A stretch of 10,546 nucleotides of DNA, from contig JAVCCX010000315.1 in NCBI GenBank assembly GCA_030765245.1, forward strand, positions 1-10,546, written 5' to 3'. Below are positions 8,201-10,546 of the stretch, one piece after another. The notes beneath the pieces were generated by a model that saw only the letters and a program-made list of their open reading frames with translations, had not been told where the DNA came from and ran no database searches. This DNA is from Candidatus Zophobacter franzmannii (GTDB lineage Bacteria; Cloacimonadota; Cloacimonadia; Cloacimonadales; JAFGVF01). A program made the translations under genes and the position numbers. Numbering within the stretch: position 1 is the stretch's first letter; each line of letters starts with the position of its first letter.

Positions 8201-8543
8201 TGATGACAAAGGTGCTCTTCAGCTGACACTTAAGCCGGTTTTGCCAAAGTGGATATTTACTAAAACTACTAAAGATAAGTCGTTGTATATAGGAGAAAAG
8301 TGGCAAAATGTTACATTCCCAGCAAACTCCTTCAGCTTCACTTATCTTGGAGAAGTACTTGTCATTTACCATAATCCCGGAAATGGGAATACATTCGGTA
8401 AAGAGAGTGTTAAACCTATTACTTATACTCTTGAGTTCAATGATGGTTCAAGAAAAATCATTAATAACTCTTATCTATCAGGAGAATTGGCAAAAGCTGT
8501 CCGGGATAGATTGATTGTTAGATTGGATGTATTACTCGGGTAG
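5223..8543 (+). CDS. Beta-1,3-glucan phosphorylase-like enzyme (GH149 / GH94-related)
   Basis: This 1106-residue protein without a signal peptide is predicted to be cytoplasmic. It resembles the large proteins often labelled cellobiose phosphorylase, which are longer than classical GH94 enzymes (about 800 residues) and match GH149 in size. GH149 enzymes use phosphate to shorten beta-1,3-oligoglucans, releasing glucose-1-phosphate. An N-terminal beta-sandwich region contains FSSFFPGVAG (28-37), PMWLFYVNRGQ (42-52) and IMEFLPANWAY (66-76). The central helical barrel contains GEGYWSDHWTYNLDL, with Asp539 in the SDHW motif, and a later block NWYDALNGLPGLFGSSLSET starting at Asn662. Either Asp539 or Asp665 could be the general acid; I cannot decide from sequence alone. 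The C-terminal part has beta-rich stretches expected for this clan. The adjacent GH3 gene and upstream GH17/GH30 genes fit beta-1,3-glucan use. GH161 or an unusual GH94 are alternatives. The start is ATG 5223, chosen over GTG 5220 on spacing. Confidence 0.8.
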   Translation: MNPTKNDKFRLNDNGEFVISDYNSSKLFSSFFPGVAGKEGIPMWLFYVNRGQCVCSMGIEGKDKPIMEFLPANWAYNLVSSQGFRTFLKFKSKDTYAFYEPFQRELQNEEMLIEQKMIIKPAGLTLIETNRSLQLRFIVEYNNVPQDTYAGLIRELKIENLSDSSINFDLMDGLPLIIPYGLDNNGLKFMRRLFEAFVEVTNSETKVPFFKGKVEPSDRPDVVRIKKGNFYLGFTHEQDNFELVTPVVDPVKIFGNRGDYKVPEMFLKGSTKEMLKDQVLENRLPSAMGIMNVAIKAGDSFKYTSVIGHAESVDELNNLVPMITSPKYIEQKKQENAELVDRLTQNNFICSEEASLDYYARQNFLDNALRGGFPYTIQGTNSSTTIHLYSRKHGDLERDYNDYRLTPTQYSQGNGNFRDVNQNRRSDLFFNPDVKDSNIEHFYNLIQLDGFNPLVIKEIRFAVKDFDYLESVLSKHIDNAKIGFVEEYLRNPFTPGELLSYLKENWIEISTSTEGFIGDLTGICIKKFDTAYGEGYWSDHWTYNLDLLENYLAFYPEERYNLLFNKKEYTYYDNPHLVVPREDKYVIWDENLMQLNSVVFDEEKEELINQRLIDRNKVHTDYGKGEVYTTTLFNKMLCLITNKLASLDGSGVGIEMESNKPNWYDALNGLPGLFGSSLSETLEVKRHILFMLHSLSEGKGITSSFALPEELHNFALSLLELLNSNLTPFTYWDSATTMKEQYRTTTRLGISGNEMQISFEQVISLLKAGLKRVEDGISRAWNKEQNVISTYFINKVIKHELIYTIASNGEQVVKRNVKGLPCFKALKFELIHLPLFLEGPVHFLRTCEDRTISQKLVQNIRLSGLFDSKLKMYKVNESLKDQPLEIGRARTFSPGWFENESIWLHMEYKYMLEVLRNELHEEFFDDFKNVFIPFLKPEIYGRSILENSSFIVSSGNPDSSIHGNGFVARLSGATAEFISILMHMATGRTPFSIDDKGALQLTLKPVLPKWIFTKTTKDKSLYIGEKWQNVTFPANSFSFTYLGEVLVIYHNPGNGNTFGKESVKPITYTLEFNDGSRKIINNSYLSGELAKAVRDRLIVRLDVLLG

Positions 8544-8602
8544 ATACGTAACAAAAATATGGATACAGATGTAATTTATAAATAATATTTAAGGATAATA
8601 TA

Positions 8603-10441
8603 ATGAGTAAAATTGAGAAGCGAATAGATGAAATCATGAGTCGTATGAATCTGGACCAGAAAGTTGGACAGATTGTGCAACCAGAGAGAATGTTTGTAAC
8701 ACCTAAAGAAGTGAAACGGTATCATATCGGTTCTGTGCTTAGTGGCGGTGGTTCAACTCCTGGTGAGAATAGACTGGAAGATTGGGTTGAGATGAATGAT
8801 GCCTACTGGGCAGCATCGATGGATGAGGATGAAAATCACATAGCGATTCCACTTGTTTATGGTGTTGATGCTATACATGGCAACACTAATGTGAAGGGAT
8901 CTGTTGTATTTCCTCATAATATTGGATTGGGAGCAACGAATGATCCTGATCTTCTTGAGAAAATTGCAAAAGCAACTGCGAAAGAAATCGTTGCTACAGG
9001 TGTGGACTGGACATTTGCTCCTACCATTGCTGTTGCCCAAAACGATCACTGGGGCAGAACTTATGAAAGCTATTCTGAAACACCTGACCTTGTTTCAAAA
9101 TATGCACCTAGGTTTGTGAAAGGACTGCAGGGTAAGTTTGGTGATGAAAATGTCATTGCCTGTGTTAAACATTGGATAGGAGATGGAGCTAGTCTTCATG
9201 GAATAGATCAAGGAGATGCTTGTGTTACTGAAAAGGAACTCAGAAAGATCCATATGCCACCTTACAAAGCTGCAATAGATGCAGGAGTCCAGACTGTGAT
9301 GATATCACTGAGCAGTTGGAACCAGGAAAAGCTACATGGAAACAAGTATCTGATTACTGACGTCTTAAAAGATGAGCTAGGTTTTGAAGGATTTGTTATC
9401 TCTGATTGGGATGGAATTGGTTATCTTGATGAAAACTTCAGTGAAGCGGTAGCTATTTCAGTAAACGCTGGTATTGATATGTTCATGATAACGGCACAAT
9501 GGCGTGAGTTCATTGAACTGGTAAAAGAACATATTGCTACAGGTAGAATAGCAATGGAAAGACTTGATGATGCAGTTAGAAGAATTCTGAGAGTAAAACT
9601 TGTGTCCGGTTTGTTTGAGCGTCCACGCCCTTCAGAACGCAAATTCTCAAATGATTATTCAGTTTTCGGATCTGATTCACATCGAGAAGTTGCCCGAGAA
9701 GCGGTAAGAAAATCTCTTGTACTTTTAAAGAATGAAAATAATATCCTTCCTTTATTTAAAGATGCCAGAATTCTTGTTGCAGGTAAGAATGCAGATAACA
9801 GGGGACATCAATGTGGGGGATTTACAATTGCATGGCAGGGAGTTAGAGATAATGAATCAATCATTGGCGGTACTTCAATCTGGGAAGGTATTCATGATGT
9901 CGCTCCTAATGCTGAATTAAGTATTGATGGAGGGACTGCTGACCCTAATAGACATGATGTTGCTATTGTTGTTATAGGTGAAACTCCTTATGCAGAGATG
10001 GAAGGAGATCTTCGTGTCCCAGGTTTGACTAAGGGTATCAAGATTAGTCGTGGCTCTACCTCTGAAGATCATACTGCTGATGACCCTTTCCCAATAATGA
10101 AAGCAGGACCGTACGGTACTCACTTATATCATCATGAACTTCATCCTGAAGATATCGCAACAATTCGAAGCATTACTTCGAAAGGCATCACCGTTGTGAC
10201 AGTGATGGTTTGTGGAAGACCCTTAGTAATAAACGATGAATTAGATGCATCAAAGGCCTTTGCAGTTGCTTGGTTACCTGGTTCTGAAGGTGACGGCATT
10301 GCTGATGTTATCTTTGGTGACTATAACTTCAATGGAAAATTATCTTTCTCTTGGCCCCGTTATGATAATGATAACTGGAACCTTGGAGATGAAAACTATT
10401 ACCCACTATTCCCGTATGGGTTTGGATTGAGATACAAATAA
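8603..10441 (+). CDS. GH3 beta-glucosidase / exo-beta-1,3-glucanase, cytoplasmic
   Basis: This complete two-domain GH3 enzyme of 612 residues releases glucose from the non-reducing end of beta-glucans or oligosaccharides. The barrel domain (about 1-345) shows GVDAIHG (87-93) with substrate-binding Asp89, WGR (150-152), KHWIGDG (189-195), a GIDQGDA loop (200-206), and GFVISDWDG (263-271) with Asp268 as nucleophile. The second domain (about 360-612) contains ARILVAG, then GETPYAEMEGD (459-469). Glu465 there aligns, from memory, with the acid/base of barley exoglucanase ExoI. It ends with FPYGFGLRY, the usual GH3 finish. The layout matches the plant ExoI and bacterial exo-1,3/1,4-beta-glucanase group. 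Unlike many of those bacterial relatives it has no signal peptide, so it probably works inside the cell beside the phosphorylase. AAGGA at 8591-8595 is its ribosome binding site. The 59-base gap upstream holds no convincing hairpin, so it is probably cotranscribed with the phosphorylase gene. Confidence 0.93.
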   Translation: MSKIEKRIDEIMSRMNLDQKVGQIVQPERMFVTPKEVKRYHIGSVLSGGGSTPGENRLEDWVEMNDAYWAASMDEDENHIAIPLVYGVDAIHGNTNVKGSVVFPHNIGLGATNDPDLLEKIAKATAKEIVATGVDWTFAPTIAVAQNDHWGRTYESYSETPDLVSKYAPRFVKGLQGKFGDENVIACVKHWIGDGASLHGIDQGDACVTEKELRKIHMPPYKAAIDAGVQTVMISLSSWNQEKLHGNKYLITDVLKDELGFEGFVISDWDGIGYLDENFSEAVAISVNAGIDMFMITAQWREFIELVKEHIATGRIAMERLDDAVRRILRVKLVSGLFERPRPSERKFSNDYSVFGSDSHREVAREAVRKSLVLLKNENNILPLFKDARILVAGKNADNRGHQCGGFTIAWQGVRDNESIIGGTSIWEGIHDVAPNAELSIDGGTADPNRHDVAIVVIGETPYAEMEGDLRVPGLTKGIKISRGSTSEDHTADDPFPIMKAGPYGTHLYHHELHPEDIATIRSITSKGITVVTVMVCGRPLVINDELDASKAFAVAWLPGSEGDGIADVIFGDYNFNGKLSFSWPRYDNDNWNLGDENYYPLFPYGFGLRYK

Positions 10442-10463
10442 CACAGACCAACCAAACACATCC

Positions 10464-10546
10464 TTATAATCAATTTTCCTATACGGGTGCAAAAGCCTGC
10501 TGAATGACAGCAGGCTTTTGCACCCGTATAGGAAAATTGATTATAA
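10464..10546. repeat. 83-base perfect fold-back at the window edge
   Basis: Two 39-base arms (10464-10502 and 10508-10546) are exact reverse complements around the 5-base loop AATGA. The second arm stops exactly at the last base of the window, so its true length is unknown. The central part is a normal terminator; the outer 27 base pairs extend well beyond what a terminator needs. It may be a real long hairpin or a fold-back artefact at a contig end. Confidence 0.95.
10491..10519 (+). terminator. Rho-independent terminator after the GH3 gene
   Basis: AAAAGCCTGCTG and CAGCAGGCTTTT pair as a perfect 12-base-pair stem with loop AATGA. This is a compact A-stem-T terminator 49 bases after the GH3 stop codon. 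Because it is symmetrical it could serve either strand. If the downstream arm of the larger fold-back is artefactual, the part of this stem after the loop (10508-10519) would need confirming from raw reads. Confidence 0.75.

Overview
The window is a laminarin-type (beta-1,3/1,6-glucan) utilisation locus. It holds six genes, all on the + strand, packed almost without gaps. The likely source is a Gram-negative bacterium of the broad Fibrobacteres-Chlorobi-Bacteroidetes (FCB) assemblage, or a lineage near it such as Ignavibacteria, Cloacimonadota, Marinimicrobia or Calditrichota. The evidence is a type IX-secretion-like C-terminal domain of the 'NYPNPFNPTT' type, a lipobox lipoprotein, AT-rich coding sequence and secreted modules of a kind common in marine polysaccharide degraders. 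The visible genes have plausible Shine-Dalgarno sequences, which is less typical of Bacteroidetes proper. The exact phylum cannot be fixed from this window.

Layout. Positions 2-358 are the C-terminal end of a GH30 glycoside hydrolase whose catalytic part lies upstream. Positions 355-1479 encode a GH17 endo-beta-1,3-glucanase made as a lipoprotein. Positions 1472-3775 and 3797-5152 encode two related secreted proteins without a recognisable catalytic domain, built from shared beta-sandwich modules. Only the second ends in the sorting domain. A hairpin terminator at 5160-5196 closes this first transcription unit. The second unit carries a 1106-residue beta-1,3-glucan phosphorylase-like enzyme (5223-8543, best fit GH149) and a GH3 beta-glucosidase/exo-glucanase without signal peptide (8603-10441). 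A terminator hairpin follows, embedded in an 83-base perfect fold-back that ends exactly at the last base of the window.

How the parts work together (inference from family knowledge). GH30 would remove beta-1,6 branches and GH17 would cut the beta-1,3 backbone outside the cytoplasm. The two modular proteins would hold glucan at or near the surface. After uptake, for which no transporter is visible here, the phosphorylase would release glucose-1-phosphate from beta-1,3-oligoglucans and GH3 would hydrolyse remaining oligosaccharides to glucose. The terminator at 5160-5196 separates export-directed products from cytoplasmic ones.

The strongest candidates for something undescribed are the pair of non-catalytic modular proteins (possible glucan-binding proteins), the module repeated three times across them, and the uneven distribution of the sorting domain. 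The fold-back at the end is either an unusually long hairpin or, more likely, an assembly artefact at a contig edge.
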